From: Streptomyces asiaticus
GTDB taxonomy: Bacteria > Actinomycetota > Actinomycetes > Streptomycetales > Streptomycetaceae
Assembly: GCF_018138715.1 (NCBI RefSeq)
Contig: NZ_JAGSHX010000006.1
Coordinates: forward strand, 1,860,001-1,924,000
Direction: 5' to 3'
DNA: 64,000 nucleotides
Position 1 is the stretch's first letter, and every line of letters begins with the position of its first letter. Of this stretch, positions 33,739 through 41,892 are shown one piece after another. Made by a program: the position numbers and the translations under genes. The notes under the pieces were generated by a model, which did not search any database, was not told where the DNA came from, and saw nothing but the letters and a program-made list of their open reading frames with translations.

Positions 33739-34629
33739 ATGGACCGGCGAGGGTTCCTCAGGGGCGCGGCCGCACTGTCCACCGTGGGGCTGGTCACCGC
33801 CGGCGGCGGTACCGCGACGGCCACCGCGGCGCCGCCCCGGCTGACCGCCGCCCAGGACTGGCTGTCGGCCATCGCCGACGCCACTCCGGTCCAGCGGCTG
33901 ACCCTGCCCGGAACCCATGACTCCGGCGCCCGCTTCGGCGGTCCGTGGACGGAGTGTCAGAACACCACCATCGCCGACCAGCTGGCCAGCGGCATCCGCT
34001 TCCTGGACATCCGCTGCCGCGCCTTCGAGAACGCCTTCCCGATCCACCACGGCGCCTTCTACCAGAACCTCAACTTCGACGATGTGCTCGGCGCCTGCCG
34101 CTCCTTCCTCTCCACGCATCCGTCGGAGACGGTGCTGATGCGGGTCAAGCAGGAGTACTCGGAGGAGAGCGCCGCGGAGTTCCGCCGGATCTTCGACATC
34201 TATCTGGACGACAAGGGCTGGCGCTCGCTGTTCCGCCTGGACAGCACCCTCCCCGCCCTGGGCCAGGCCCGGGGCAGGGTGGTGCTGCTCGCCGACTCGG
34301 ACAACATGCCGGGGGTGCGGTACGGCGACGGCGCGCTCTTCGACATCCAGGACGACTACATGGCGGAGCCGATCGGCAAGTACCCGAAGATCGAGGCGCA
34401 GTTCCGCAAGGCGGCGGCCCAGCCCGGCAAGCTCTTCATGAACTACGTCTCCACCGCCGCCCTGCTGCCGCCCCGCTCCAACGCGGACCGGCTGAACCCG
34501 CGGGTGAAGTCGTTCCTGGAGGGCGCCGAGGCACAGGGCTTGACCGGGCTCGGGATCGTTCCGATGGACTTCCCGAACACCACGTCCGGCCTGGTCGACG
34601 CCCTGGTCCGGCACAATCCGGCGGGCTGA
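33739..34629 (+). CDS. Tat-exported phosphatidylinositol-specific phospholipase C
   Basis: This 296-residue exported enzyme cleaves phosphatidylinositol head groups. The start at ATG 33739 (GGGAG eight bases upstream) exposes a twin-arginine signal MDRRGFLRGAAALSTVGLVT ending near residue 32. The PI-PLC X domain has both catalytic histidines: LTLPGTHDSGARFG and FPIHHGAFYQN, with DIRCRAF between. Later segments VVLLADSDNMPGVRYGD and FPNTTSGLVDALVRHN are typical. Length matches secreted bacterial PI-PLC. The gene ends 10 bp before the convergent GH6 gene. Confidence 0.93.
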   Translation: MDRRGFLRGAAALSTVGLVTAGGGTATATAAPPRLTAAQDWLSAIADATPVQRLTLPGTHDSGARFGGPWTECQNTTIADQLASGIRFLDIRCRAFENAFPIHHGAFYQNLNFDDVLGACRSFLSTHPSETVLMRVKQEYSEESAAEFRRIFDIYLDDKGWRSLFRLDSTLPALGQARGRVVLLADSDNMPGVRYGDGALFDIQDDYMAEPIGKYPKIEAQFRKAAAQPGKLFMNYVSTAALLPPRSNADRLNPRVKSFLEGAEAQGLTGLGIVPMDFPNTTSGLVDALVRHNPAG

Positions 34630-34639
34630 CCGCGCGGCG

Positions 34640-36388
34640 TCAGCGGCCGCGGGGCCGGCGGAAGAGGTGGACCGCCGGGTCCGCGTAGCGCACCAGCTCC
34701 AGCGCCTGCTCCGGGAACCACTCCCCCGCCTCGGGGTTGATGGTCCCGCGCACCGGGTCCAGGGGCCCGTCGGTGCCGCGCAGACAGCGCCCGTCCGACT
34801 GGCCCGGCGTCTTCACCCACAGCGCGGCGTCCAGCAGCGACTCGCCGGTACGGGTGGTGGGGCGCCGCCCCAGGCCCCGGCCCGGCGGATTGCACCATGA
34901 CTGGACGTCGTTGTGCTGGTACGAGGCGGCCCTCGGGGCCCAGGGGCCCTGGCCGTTGCGGCTGGTGTCGGTGACGTAGTGCTTCATCCGGGCCGGGTCG
35001 TCCGGTACGTGGTGGCGCAGCCAGCGGCGGACATGCCGCCGCGACCAGCTCTGCTCGGCGCAGTCCTCGGGGTCCCCGCCCTCGTCGGCGTAGGCGAGGC
35101 AGGAGGAGACCAGCCGGCCGTACCAGGCGCTGTCCTGGTCGGTCTGGTAGTGGGAGACATTGAGGGCGAAGCCGGTGGCGCGGTCGATCCCGGCCTTGAT
35201 CAGCCGGGGCACGATGGTGCTGACGGAGTGCCAGCCGGAGTGGCCCGCGTCCAGGTACACCGACGCGTTGCCGAGCGTGCTGAGGACGTCGACCGCGTAG
35301 TTGATCTCGGAGTAGCGGGCGGCGGTCTCCGGGTCCTCGACCACCGGGGTGTCCGGGTCGCCCGATTCGCCCGCCTCCTCGGAGTCGGGGGTCACGGGGT
35401 CGGGCGTGGGCAGCGGGGACAGCTCGGGCAGGGTACTGGGCTGCTCGGCGGAGGGCTCGAGGTCGGGGCTCCGGGACGCGGAGGGCTCGGGGTCGGCGGC
35501 CTCCTGGGCCCCCGGGAACATGGGCATCAGGAGCCCGGAGGCGTCGGGGCCCGAGTCGGTGGACTGCGGATCGGTGGACTGCGGGTTGGTGGACTCCGGG
35601 TCGGCGGACTGCGGATCCGTGGACTGCGCGGCCTCCTGGCCGGTGCCGGAGGCGGCCGATGCGGCGGGCGGTGCCGTGGAGGCGTCGGGGTCGGGCAGCG
35701 GCGGCAGCTCGGTGGGCGATGCCTCGACGGCGGGCCGCTCCTCTACGGCGGGCCGCTCCTCTACGGCGGTCTGGTCAGGCTGCTGCTCCTCGACGGCGGT
35801 CTGCTCGGGCTGCTGCGACTCGACGGCGGTCTCCTCGGGCTGCTGCGACTCGACGGCGGTCTCCTCGGCGTTCGAGGCGTCCGCGCAGTCGGAGGGCAGC
35901 AGCGCCAGCGAATCGGGTTCGAGGATGATCAGCACCTTGCGGTCGCCGATGGCCTCGGCGACGGCGTCGATCCACGCCTGGTACGCGGCGAGGCCGTCCG
36001 CTCCCCCGCTCGAGTAGCTGCCGCAGTCACGGCCCGGGATGTTGTACAGGGCGATGACCGGCAGCCTCCCCTGCCGGTCCGCGCTCCGCGTCGTGCGGCG
36101 GACCAGCCGCGCGACCTGCTCCGGGGGCTCGTCCCCGTACCAGACCGCGTGCGGCGTCCGCACCATGGCGAGGAGCCCGGCGGAGTCGCGGAAGTCGCCC
36201 CGCCAGGCCAGCCGGGCCACCTGGCGGTAGGAGTCCCGGTCGGGGGGCGGGGCGTAGAGGCGGGTCACGCGCGAGGACTCGTCGTCCTCCGGCACGGCCG
36301 CGCTCACCACGGGACTGATCAACAGGGGCAGGGTGGCCGCGGCCACGACGGCCGTCGACACGGTGAGGATCTTGCGTCTCTTACGCAC
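34640..36388 (-). CDS. Secreted GH6 glycosidase (cellulase family) with a 180-residue acidic repeat inside the catalytic domain
   Basis: This 582-residue exported protein begins with a Sec signal (VRKRRKILTVSTAVVAAATL, cleaved after VVSAA). GTG 36386-36388 has GGAG upstream. The GH6 core starts with YNIPGRDCGSYSSGG (Asp is the presumed general acid) and LIILEPDSLALLPSDC. About 180 residues then interrupt it (nt 35330-35869): glutamate-rich repeats of the type EETAVESQQP, followed by Ser/Pro/Asp-rich sequence with repeated QSTDP. The core resumes intact: INYAVDVLSTLGNASVYLDA, then GHSGWHSVSTIVPRL, NVSHYQ and the C-terminal LWVKTPGQSDGRCLRG. The frame is open throughout, so this is an insertion, not an error. 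It should act on beta-1,4-glucans. The insert is not a normal linker because both sides are needed for one barrel. Confidence 0.88.
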   Translation of the reverse strand: MRKRRKILTVSTAVVAAATLPLLISPVVSAAVPEDDESSRVTRLYAPPPDRDSYRQVARLAWRGDFRDSAGLLAMVRTPHAVWYGDEPPEQVARLVRRTTRSADRQGRLPVIALYNIPGRDCGSYSSGGADGLAAYQAWIDAVAEAIGDRKVLIILEPDSLALLPSDCADASNAEETAVESQQPEETAVESQQPEQTAVEEQQPDQTAVEERPAVEERPAVEASPTELPPLPDPDASTAPPAASAASGTGQEAAQSTDPQSADPESTNPQSTDPQSTDSGPDASGLLMPMFPGAQEAADPEPSASRSPDLEPSAEQPSTLPELSPLPTPDPVTPDSEEAGESGDPDTPVVEDPETAARYSEINYAVDVLSTLGNASVYLDAGHSGWHSVSTIVPRLIKAGIDRATGFALNVSHYQTDQDSAWYGRLVSSCLAYADEGGDPEDCAEQSWSRRHVRRWLRHHVPDDPARMKHYVTDTSRNGQGPWAPRAASYQHNDVQSWCNPPGRGLGRRPTTRTGESLLDAALWVKTPGQSDGRCLRGTDGPLDPVRGTINPEAGEWFPEQALELVRYADPAVHLFRRPRGR

Positions 36389-36423
36389 GTGCGCACTCCA
36401 GGGGGGGCGGCAGGACCAAGGTC

Positions 36424-36448
36424 GGTTTCTGACTCTCACTCAGAAACC
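36424..36448. promoter_or_regulatory. Palindrome upstream of the GH6 gene
   Basis: GGTTTCTGA (36424-36432) and TCAGAAACC (36440-36448) are perfect 9-bp arms separated by seven bases. It lies 36 bp upstream of the GH6 start in an otherwise GC-rich gap. It does not match the CebR cellulose operator, so a different repressor is likely. Confidence 0.5.
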
Positions 36449-36463
36449 GGCACCCGGCAAATG

Positions 36464-36492
36464 AATCCTCCGCCAGATGGCGGAGGATTTTT
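36464..36492 (+). terminator. Intrinsic-type hairpin with T-run
   Basis: AATCCTCCGCC (36464-36474) pairs with GGCGGAGGATT (36479-36489) around AGAT, followed by three more T on the plus strand. It lies between the stop of XdhC (minus strand) and the GH6 promoter, so it can stop leftward transcription from the xdh operon. The T-run itself faces the other way. Confidence 0.6.
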
Positions 36493-36586
36493 CCCGCTCA
36501 GGAGTGGCCTTATGTCAGACGATCCTTCTGTGAGCTGATCCGATTTCAAGTGCGCCGAGTGTCGGGCGACGGCGTTCGACGGAGTT

Positions 36587-37738
36587 TCAGGCGACCGAGC
36601 CGATCCGGTCCGAGGGCGCCCGGGTGTCGTGGTGGATCGGGTTCCGGGCGCCCGTCAGCGGCGTACCGCTGCCGCCCCGCCGGTTCGCGACGATCTCGCC
36701 CGCGATGGACAGCGCGGTCTCCTCGGGCGTACGGGCGCCGAGGTCCAGCCCGATCGGGGAGCGCAGCCGGGCCAGCTCCGGCTCGCCCACACCTGCCTCG
36801 CGCAGCCGCCGCAGCCGGTCCCGATGGGTGCGGGCGGAGCCCATCGCGCCGACGTACGCCACGGGCAGCAGCAGCGCCCGCTCCAGCAGCGGGACGTCGA
36901 ACTTCGCGTCGTGGGTGAGCACGCACAGCACCGTGCGGCCGTCCACCTCGGTCCGGTCGAGATAGCGGTGCGGCCAGTCGACGACCACCTCGTCGGCGTC
37001 CGGGAAGCGGAGCTCGGTCGCGAAGACCGGCCGGGCGTCGCAGACCGTGACGTGGTAGTTCAGGAACTTCCCGATCCGCACCAGCGCGCTCGCGAAGTCC
37101 ACAGCGCCGAAGACGATCATGCGCGGCGGCGGCACGCTGGACTCCGCGAGCAGCGTGACGGGCCGCCCGCAGCGGCTTCCCTCGGCGCCGATCTCCACGG
37201 TCGCGGTGCGCCCGGCGTCCAGCAGGGCACGGGCCTCCGCGGCGGCCGTACGGTCCAGCTCGGGGTGGCCGCCCAGGGTGCCGTCCCAGCCGCCGTCCGG
37301 GCCGACGAGCAGGGCGCGGCCCAGCAGCTCGGGCGGGCCGTCCACGATCCGGGCCAGCGCGGTCGTCCGGCCCCCGGCGGCGGCGGACGCGGCGGCGGCG
37401 AACACCGGGCGCAGCTCACGGTCGGCCGCGCGCACCGGGCTGACCAGGACATCGATGACCCCGCCGCAGGTCAGACCGACCGCGAAGGCGTCCTCGTCGG
37501 AGTAGCCGAAGGTCTCCCGCACGCTCTCGCCGGTGCGCAGCGCCTCCTGGCACAGCTCGTACACCGCGCCCTCGACACAGCCGCCGGACACGCTGCCGAC
37601 CGCCGTGCCCTCCGCGTCCACGGCGAGCGCGGCGCCGGGCAGGCGGGGTGCGCTGCCGCCCACGGAGACCACGGTGGCGACGGCGAAATCCCGGCCCTCC
37701 GCGCACCAGCGGTGCAGCTCGGCGGCGATGTCCAGCAT
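36587..37738 (-). CDS. XdhC-family molybdenum cofactor insertion/sulfuration factor
   Basis: This 383-residue cytoplasmic maturation protein for xanthine dehydrogenase binds Mo cofactor and presents it for sulfuration. The N-terminal XdhC domain has FAVATVVSVGGSAPRLPGAA, then SVSGGCVEGAVYELCQEAL. The C-terminal Rossmann-like XdhC_C domain has PRMIVFGAVDFASALVRIGK, AYVGAMGSARTHRDRLRRL and SPIGLDLGARTPEETALSIA. It is last in the leftward xdh gene set, 77 bp after the Mo-binding subunit. Length is normal for the fused two-domain type. Confidence 0.92.
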   Translation of the reverse strand: MLDIAAELHRWCAEGRDFAVATVVSVGGSAPRLPGAALAVDAEGTAVGSVSGGCVEGAVYELCQEALRTGESVRETFGYSDEDAFAVGLTCGGVIDVLVSPVRAADRELRPVFAAAASAAAGGRTTALARIVDGPPELLGRALLVGPDGGWDGTLGGHPELDRTAAAEARALLDAGRTATVEIGAEGSRCGRPVTLLAESSVPPPRMIVFGAVDFASALVRIGKFLNYHVTVCDARPVFATELRFPDADEVVVDWPHRYLDRTEVDGRTVLCVLTHDAKFDVPLLERALLLPVAYVGAMGSARTHRDRLRRLREAGVGEPELARLRSPIGLDLGARTPEETALSIAGEIVANRRGGSGTPLTGARNPIHHDTRAPSDRIGSVA

Positions 37739-37815
37739 GGTGATCAGCTCCTCGGACGGCCATGTGCAGGCCGCCTATATTCGCCTCAACGCGCCGGGCC
37801 CGCGAAATCTGCCCC

Positions 37816-40212
37816 TCAGGTGCCGGTCAGATGCTCCGGGCGGACGGGCACGCGCCTCAGCGGGAGTCCGGTGGCGGCGCGGATGGCGGCGACGACGGCC
37901 GGGGTGGAGGAGAGCGTGGGCGCCTCGCCGACGCCGCGCAGCCCGTACGGGGCGTGGTCGTCGGCCAGCTCCAGCACCTCCACCGGCATGGCCGGGGTGT
38001 CCAGGATGGTGGGGATCAGATAGTCCGTGAACGACGGGTTGCGGACCCGCGCCCCGTCCCGCGAGACGACGATCTCCTCCATCACGGCCAGCCCAAGACC
38101 CTGCGTCGAACCGCCGTGGATCTGCCCGACCACCGACAGCGGATTGATCGCCTTGCCCACGTCCTGCGCGGCCGCCAGCTCGACCACCTTGACCAGGCCC
38201 AGCTCGGTGTCCACCTCGACGACCGCGCGGTGGGCGCAGAAGGAGTACTGCACATGGCCGAAGCCCTGTCCGGTGCGCAGATCGAACGGCTCGGTCGGCC
38301 GGTGCCGGAACTCCCGCTCCAGGTCGATCGCCTCGTCGCCGAGGACCCCGGCGAGGTCGCCGATCACCTCGCCGCCGTCGGTGACCACCTTGCCGTCCGC
38401 CAGCCGCAGCCGTCCGGGCTCCGCCCACGCGGGGTGGTCGGCGCCGAACCGCTCGCGGCCGCGCCGCAGCACCTCCGCCCGGACCGCCTCGCAGGCGTGC
38501 TTGACGGCACCGCCCGTCATATACGTCTGGCGGGACGCGGAGGTGGAGCCCGCCGAGCCGACCCGGGTGTCGGCCGGGTGGAGGGTGACCCGGTCGACGC
38601 CCAGCTCGGTGCGGGCGATCTGGGCGTGCACGGTGACCCCGCCCTGGCCGACCTCGGCCATCGCGGTGTGCACCAGGGCGACCGGCTCGCCGCCGATCAC
38701 TTCCAGCCGGATCCGGGCGGTGGAGTAGTCGTCGAAGCCCTCGGAGAACCCGACGTTCTTGATGCCGACCGCATAGCCCACCCCGCGCACCACGGCCTCG
38801 CCGTGAGTGGTGTTGGACAGCCCGCCCGGCAGGGCCCGTACGTCCACCGGGCCGCCCGCCGCCTCCCAGGCGCGCTCGGGCGGCATCGGCAGCGCCTTGA
38901 CGCGGCGCAGCAGCTCGGCGACCGGGGCCGGGGAGTCGACCACCTGTCCGGTGGGCATGGTGGCACCCTGCGCCATGGCGTTGCGCTGCCGGAACTCCAC
39001 CGGGTCCAGGCCGAGTTCGGCCGCCACCGCGTCCATCTGCGCCTCGTAGGCGAAGCACGCCTGGACGGCGCCGAAGCCGCGCATCGCACCGCAGGGCGGG
39101 TTGTTGGAGTAGAGGGCGATGGCCTCGACGTCCACGTTCTCGACGACGTAGGGGCCGATGGACAGGGAGGCGGCGTTCCCGACCACCGCCGGGGAGGAGG
39201 AGGCGTACGCGCCGCCGTCCAGGACGATCCGGCACTGGACGTAGAGCAGCGTGCCGTCGCGGGTCGCGCCGTGTTCGTAGCTGAGCTTGGCGGGGTGGCG
39301 GTGGACATGGCCGAAGAAGGACTCGTACCGGTTGTAGACGATCTTCACGGGCTGTCCGGTGCGCAACGCCAGCAGACAGGCGTGGGCCTGCATGGACAGG
39401 TCCTCGCGCGCGCCGAACGCCCCGCCTACACCGGACAGCGTCAGCCGCACCTTGTCGGCGGGCAGCCCGAGCACCGGGGCGAGCTGGTCGCGGTCGACGT
39501 GCAGCCACTGGGTGGCGATGTAGAGGTCCACCCCGCCGTCCTCGGCGGGCACCGCGAGCCCCGACTCCGGGCCGAGGAACGCCTGGTCCTGCATGCCCAC
39601 CTCGTAAGTACGGCGGACCACCACATCGGCGCGGGCCCGGGCGGCGGCCACATCGCCGCGCCGGATGGGCTGGCGGTGCACGATGTTCGGATGCGGGACG
39701 TGGGAGGCGTGGTGGTCCCGGCGGCCGGGGTGGAGCAGCGGGGCGTCCGGCGCGGTCGCGGTGGCCTCGTCCACGACCAGCGGCAGCTCCTCGTACTCCA
39801 CCGCGATCCGGGCGGCGGCGCGGCGGGCGGTCTCGGGGTGGTCGGCGGCGACGATCGCGACGGGCTCGCCGTGGAAGCGGACCCGGTCCTTGGCGAGCAC
39901 GGGCTGGTCGTGGATCTCCAGGCCGTAGTGGGTCCCGGCGGGCAGGTCGTCATGTGTCATGACGGCGTACACCCCGGGCAGGGCGAGCGCCCCGGCGGTG
40001 TCGATGGACCGGATCGCCGCGTGGGCGTAGGGGCTGCGGAGGGTGAAGCCCCACAGCATGTCCTCGTGCCACAGGTCCGAGGAGTACGCGAACTCGCCGG
40101 TCACCTTGAGGGTGCCGTCCGGGCGCAGGGTGGACTCGCCGACGGTCCCCCGGGTGGCGCCGGTGGCCTGGGTGAGCGTGGTGGGGGCGCTGGCGGTGCG
40201 GTCTGCTGCCAT
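37816..40212 (-). CDS. Xanthine dehydrogenase, molybdopterin-binding subunit
   Basis: This 798-residue large subunit contains the Mo-pterin site where hypoxanthine and xanthine are hydroxylated to urate. Motifs are in order: GEFAYSSDLWHEDMLWGFTL, RFHGEPVAIVAADHPETARR, GMQDQAFLGPESGLAVPAED, LSGVGGAFGAREDLSMQAHA, the active-site region NNPPCGAMRGFGAVQACFAY and the C-terminal GLRGVGEAPTLSSTPAVVAA with the catalytic Glu. Length is typical of split bacterial enzymes. It starts 2 bp after the 2Fe-2S gene, with a GGAGGCGG site lying over that stop, so it is coupled. Confidence 0.95.
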   Translation of the reverse strand: MAADRTASAPTTLTQATGATRGTVGESTLRPDGTLKVTGEFAYSSDLWHEDMLWGFTLRSPYAHAAIRSIDTAGALALPGVYAVMTHDDLPAGTHYGLEIHDQPVLAKDRVRFHGEPVAIVAADHPETARRAAARIAVEYEELPLVVDEATATAPDAPLLHPGRRDHHASHVPHPNIVHRQPIRRGDVAAARARADVVVRRTYEVGMQDQAFLGPESGLAVPAEDGGVDLYIATQWLHVDRDQLAPVLGLPADKVRLTLSGVGGAFGAREDLSMQAHACLLALRTGQPVKIVYNRYESFFGHVHRHPAKLSYEHGATRDGTLLYVQCRIVLDGGAYASSSPAVVGNAASLSIGPYVVENVDVEAIALYSNNPPCGAMRGFGAVQACFAYEAQMDAVAAELGLDPVEFRQRNAMAQGATMPTGQVVDSPAPVAELLRRVKALPMPPERAWEAAGGPVDVRALPGGLSNTTHGEAVVRGVGYAVGIKNVGFSEGFDDYSTARIRLEVIGGEPVALVHTAMAEVGQGGVTVHAQIARTELGVDRVTLHPADTRVGSAGSTSASRQTYMTGGAVKHACEAVRAEVLRRGRERFGADHPAWAEPGRLRLADGKVVTDGGEVIGDLAGVLGDEAIDLEREFRHRPTEPFDLRTGQGFGHVQYSFCAHRAVVEVDTELGLVKVVELAAAQDVGKAINPLSVVGQIHGGSTQGLGLAVMEEIVVSRDGARVRNPSFTDYLIPTILDTPAMPVEVLELADDHAPYGLRGVGEAPTLSSTPAVVAAIRAATGLPLRRVPVRPEHLTGT

Positions 40213-40214
40213 GG

Positions 40215-40736
40215 TCAGACCGCCTCCCCGGTGCGGGCGGCCGCGAGCCGGACCGCGTCCAGGATCTTCTCGTAGCCGGTGCAGCGGCAGAGGTTGCCGG
40301 AGAGTGCCTCGCGGATGTCGGCGTCGGAGGGGTCCGGATTGCGCTCGAGCAGCTCATCGGCGGCCACGAGCAGTCCGGGGGTGCAGAAGCCGCACTGGAC
40401 GGCGCCCGCGTCGATGAACGCCTGCTGGACCGGTGCCAGCGGGGCGACCTGCCCGGGGCGGGATGGTTCGGGGCGGGATGGCTCGGACCGCTGCCGGGCG
40501 TGGTCCGCGAGCCCCTCGACGGTGACCACCTCGCACCCCTCGGCCTGCCCCGCCGCCACCAGACAGGCGCATACCGGCACCCCGTCGAGGCGGACCGTGC
40601 AGGAGCCGCATTCGCCCTGCTCACAGGCGTTCTTCGAACCGGGAAGCCCCAGCCGCTCGCGCAGCACGTACAGCAGGGACTCGCCCTCCCAGACGTCATC
40701 GGCCTCGTACGGCCGCCCGTTGACCCTCATGTTCAC
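40215..40736 (-). CDS. Xanthine dehydrogenase, 2Fe-2S subunit
   Basis: This small subunit of about 173 residues passes electrons from Mo to FAD through two 2Fe-2S clusters. The plant-ferredoxin cluster is CEQGECGSCTV with a later Cys in GVPVCACLVA. The second cluster is CGFCTPG and CRCTGYE. Between the domains is a short insertion of repeated Ser-Glu-Pro-Arg (RSEPSRPEPSRPGQ) absent from most homologues. The GTG at 40734-40736 overlaps the stop of the FAD subunit (GTGA), so the start is set by translational coupling. An in-frame extension to 40880 is spurious. Confidence 0.94.
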   Translation of the reverse strand: MNMRVNGRPYEADDVWEGESLLYVLRERLGLPGSKNACEQGECGSCTVRLDGVPVCACLVAAGQAEGCEVVTVEGLADHARQRSEPSRPEPSRPGQVAPLAPVQQAFIDAGAVQCGFCTPGLLVAADELLERNPDPSDADIREALSGNLCRCTGYEKILDAVRLAAARTGEAV

Positions 40737-41623
40737 GCGCACGATGCGGTCCTTCCCTCTCCCTCGCGATACGCCTCCCAGGTCCAGCCGAGCGTGCGGC
40801 GCGCCATGACCCCGACCGCGCGGCGGCGGTAGGCGGCGGTGCCGCGTACGTCGTCGATCGGGCGGCAGGCCCCGGCGCACAGCTCGGCGAAGCGCCGGAC
40901 GGCCGACGGGTCGAGGGGCGCGCCGCTGTCCCAGAAGCCGCCCTCCTCCAGCGCCGCGCCCAGGAACTCCTCGGCCTCGTGGGCCCGTACGGGCGTGGGC
41001 GCGGCCGATCCGATGCCGGTGCGCACGGTGCGGGTGCGCGGATGGAGCGCGACGGCGAAGGCGCAGACCGCGATCACCATGGCGTTCCGCGTTCCGACCT
41101 TGGAGAACTGCTGCGGACCGTCCGCTCGTCGGATGTGCACCGCCCGGATCAGCTCATCGGGCTCCAGGGCGTGGCGCTTGACCCCGGTGAAGAACTCCTC
41201 GACCGGGATCCGCCGGGTGCCGCGCACCGACGCCACCTCCACCTCGGCCCCGGCCGCCAGCAGCGCGGGATGGGCGTCCCCGGCGGGCGAGGCGGCGCCG
41301 AGGTTGCCGCCGACGGTGCCGCGATTGCGGATCTGCGGTGAGCCGACGGTGTGCGCGGCGAGCGCGAGGCCCGGCAGCTCGGTCCGGAGCTCCTCGATGA
41401 TCCGGGTGTACGGGACGCCCGCGCCCAGCCGGACCGTACGGTCGGTGGTCTCCCACTCGGCCAGTTCGGCGACGCGGGTCAGATCGAGCAGATACTCGGG
41501 CCGCCGGTGGTCGAAGTTGATCTCGACCATCACATCGGTGCCGCCCGCGATGGGCACGGCGGTGGGGTGCTCGGCCTTCGCGGCGAGCGCCTCCTCCCAG
41601 CCGGCGGGGCGCAGGAAGTCCAT
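40733..41623 (-). CDS. Xanthine dehydrogenase, FAD-binding subunit
   Basis: This 296-residue middle subunit binds FAD and reduces NAD+. Motifs are VPIAGGTDVMVEINFDHRRP, then TVGSPQIRNRGTVGGNLGAA and SPAGDAHPALLAAGAEVE, and KVGTRNAMVIAVCAFAVAL, all typical of the CoxM/XdhB-like fold. The ATG at 41621-41623 follows GAGAGA. It is first in the leftward set FAD, 2Fe-2S, Mo, XdhC, which is divergent from the PucR gene across a 270-bp control region. Confidence 0.94.
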   Translation of the reverse strand: MDFLRPAGWEEALAAKAEHPTAVPIAGGTDVMVEINFDHRRPEYLLDLTRVAELAEWETTDRTVRLGAGVPYTRIIEELRTELPGLALAAHTVGSPQIRNRGTVGGNLGAASPAGDAHPALLAAGAEVEVASVRGTRRIPVEEFFTGVKRHALEPDELIRAVHIRRADGPQQFSKVGTRNAMVIAVCAFAVALHPRTRTVRTGIGSAAPTPVRAHEAEEFLGAALEEGGFWDSGAPLDPSAVRRFAELCAGACRPIDDVRGTAAYRRRAVGVMARRTLGWTWEAYREGEGRTASCA

Positions 41624-41650
41624 GGGTCTCTCTTCTCGGATCGTCGGCGT

Positions 41651-41697
41651 CGTGGGGAGGGGCTTCGCACGTGGCCGTCGATACACGGCTCCCCACG
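41651..41697. promoter_or_regulatory. Inverted repeat in the xdh leader
   Basis: CGTGGGGAG (41651-41659) and CTCCCCACG (41689-41697) are perfect 9-bp arms 29 bases apart, 28 bp upstream of the first xdh gene. It can form a long leader hairpin or bind a regulator such as PucR. Confidence 0.45.
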
Positions 41698-41789
41698 CGC
41701 GGGGTGTCCTCCAAGAACTCTGCACACGGCTCAACGCCAGTAGACCGAGGTGGGGGCCACATGGTGCAGTCACCAAAGACATGAAGCAA

Positions 41790-41818
41790 TTGGCTGGCCA
41801 GGGGGCGGGTCTTGTAGA
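41790..41818 (+). promoter_or_regulatory. Possible promoter for pucR
   Basis: TTGGCT (41790-41795) and TGTAGA (41813-41818) are separated by 17 bases and precede the PucR start by about 75 bp. The match to a vegetative sigma-factor promoter is moderate. Confidence 0.35.
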
Positions 41819-41892
41819 TTCGAACGAACGGCGGGGACCGGAAACCTCGCGGTATTCGACCGGTGACACAGAACAAGATCGGCTGGCATCAC

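Noticed and set aside
35330..35869. Two separate genes or a frameshift at the GH6 insert
   Set aside because: The frame is uninterrupted and both flanking halves of the barrel are in the same frame, so it is a true insertion.
37762..40275. 837-codon plus-strand frame opposite the XDH Mo subunit
   Set aside because: No domain match; composition is the typical GC-shadow of the real minus-strand gene, which has full XDH motifs.
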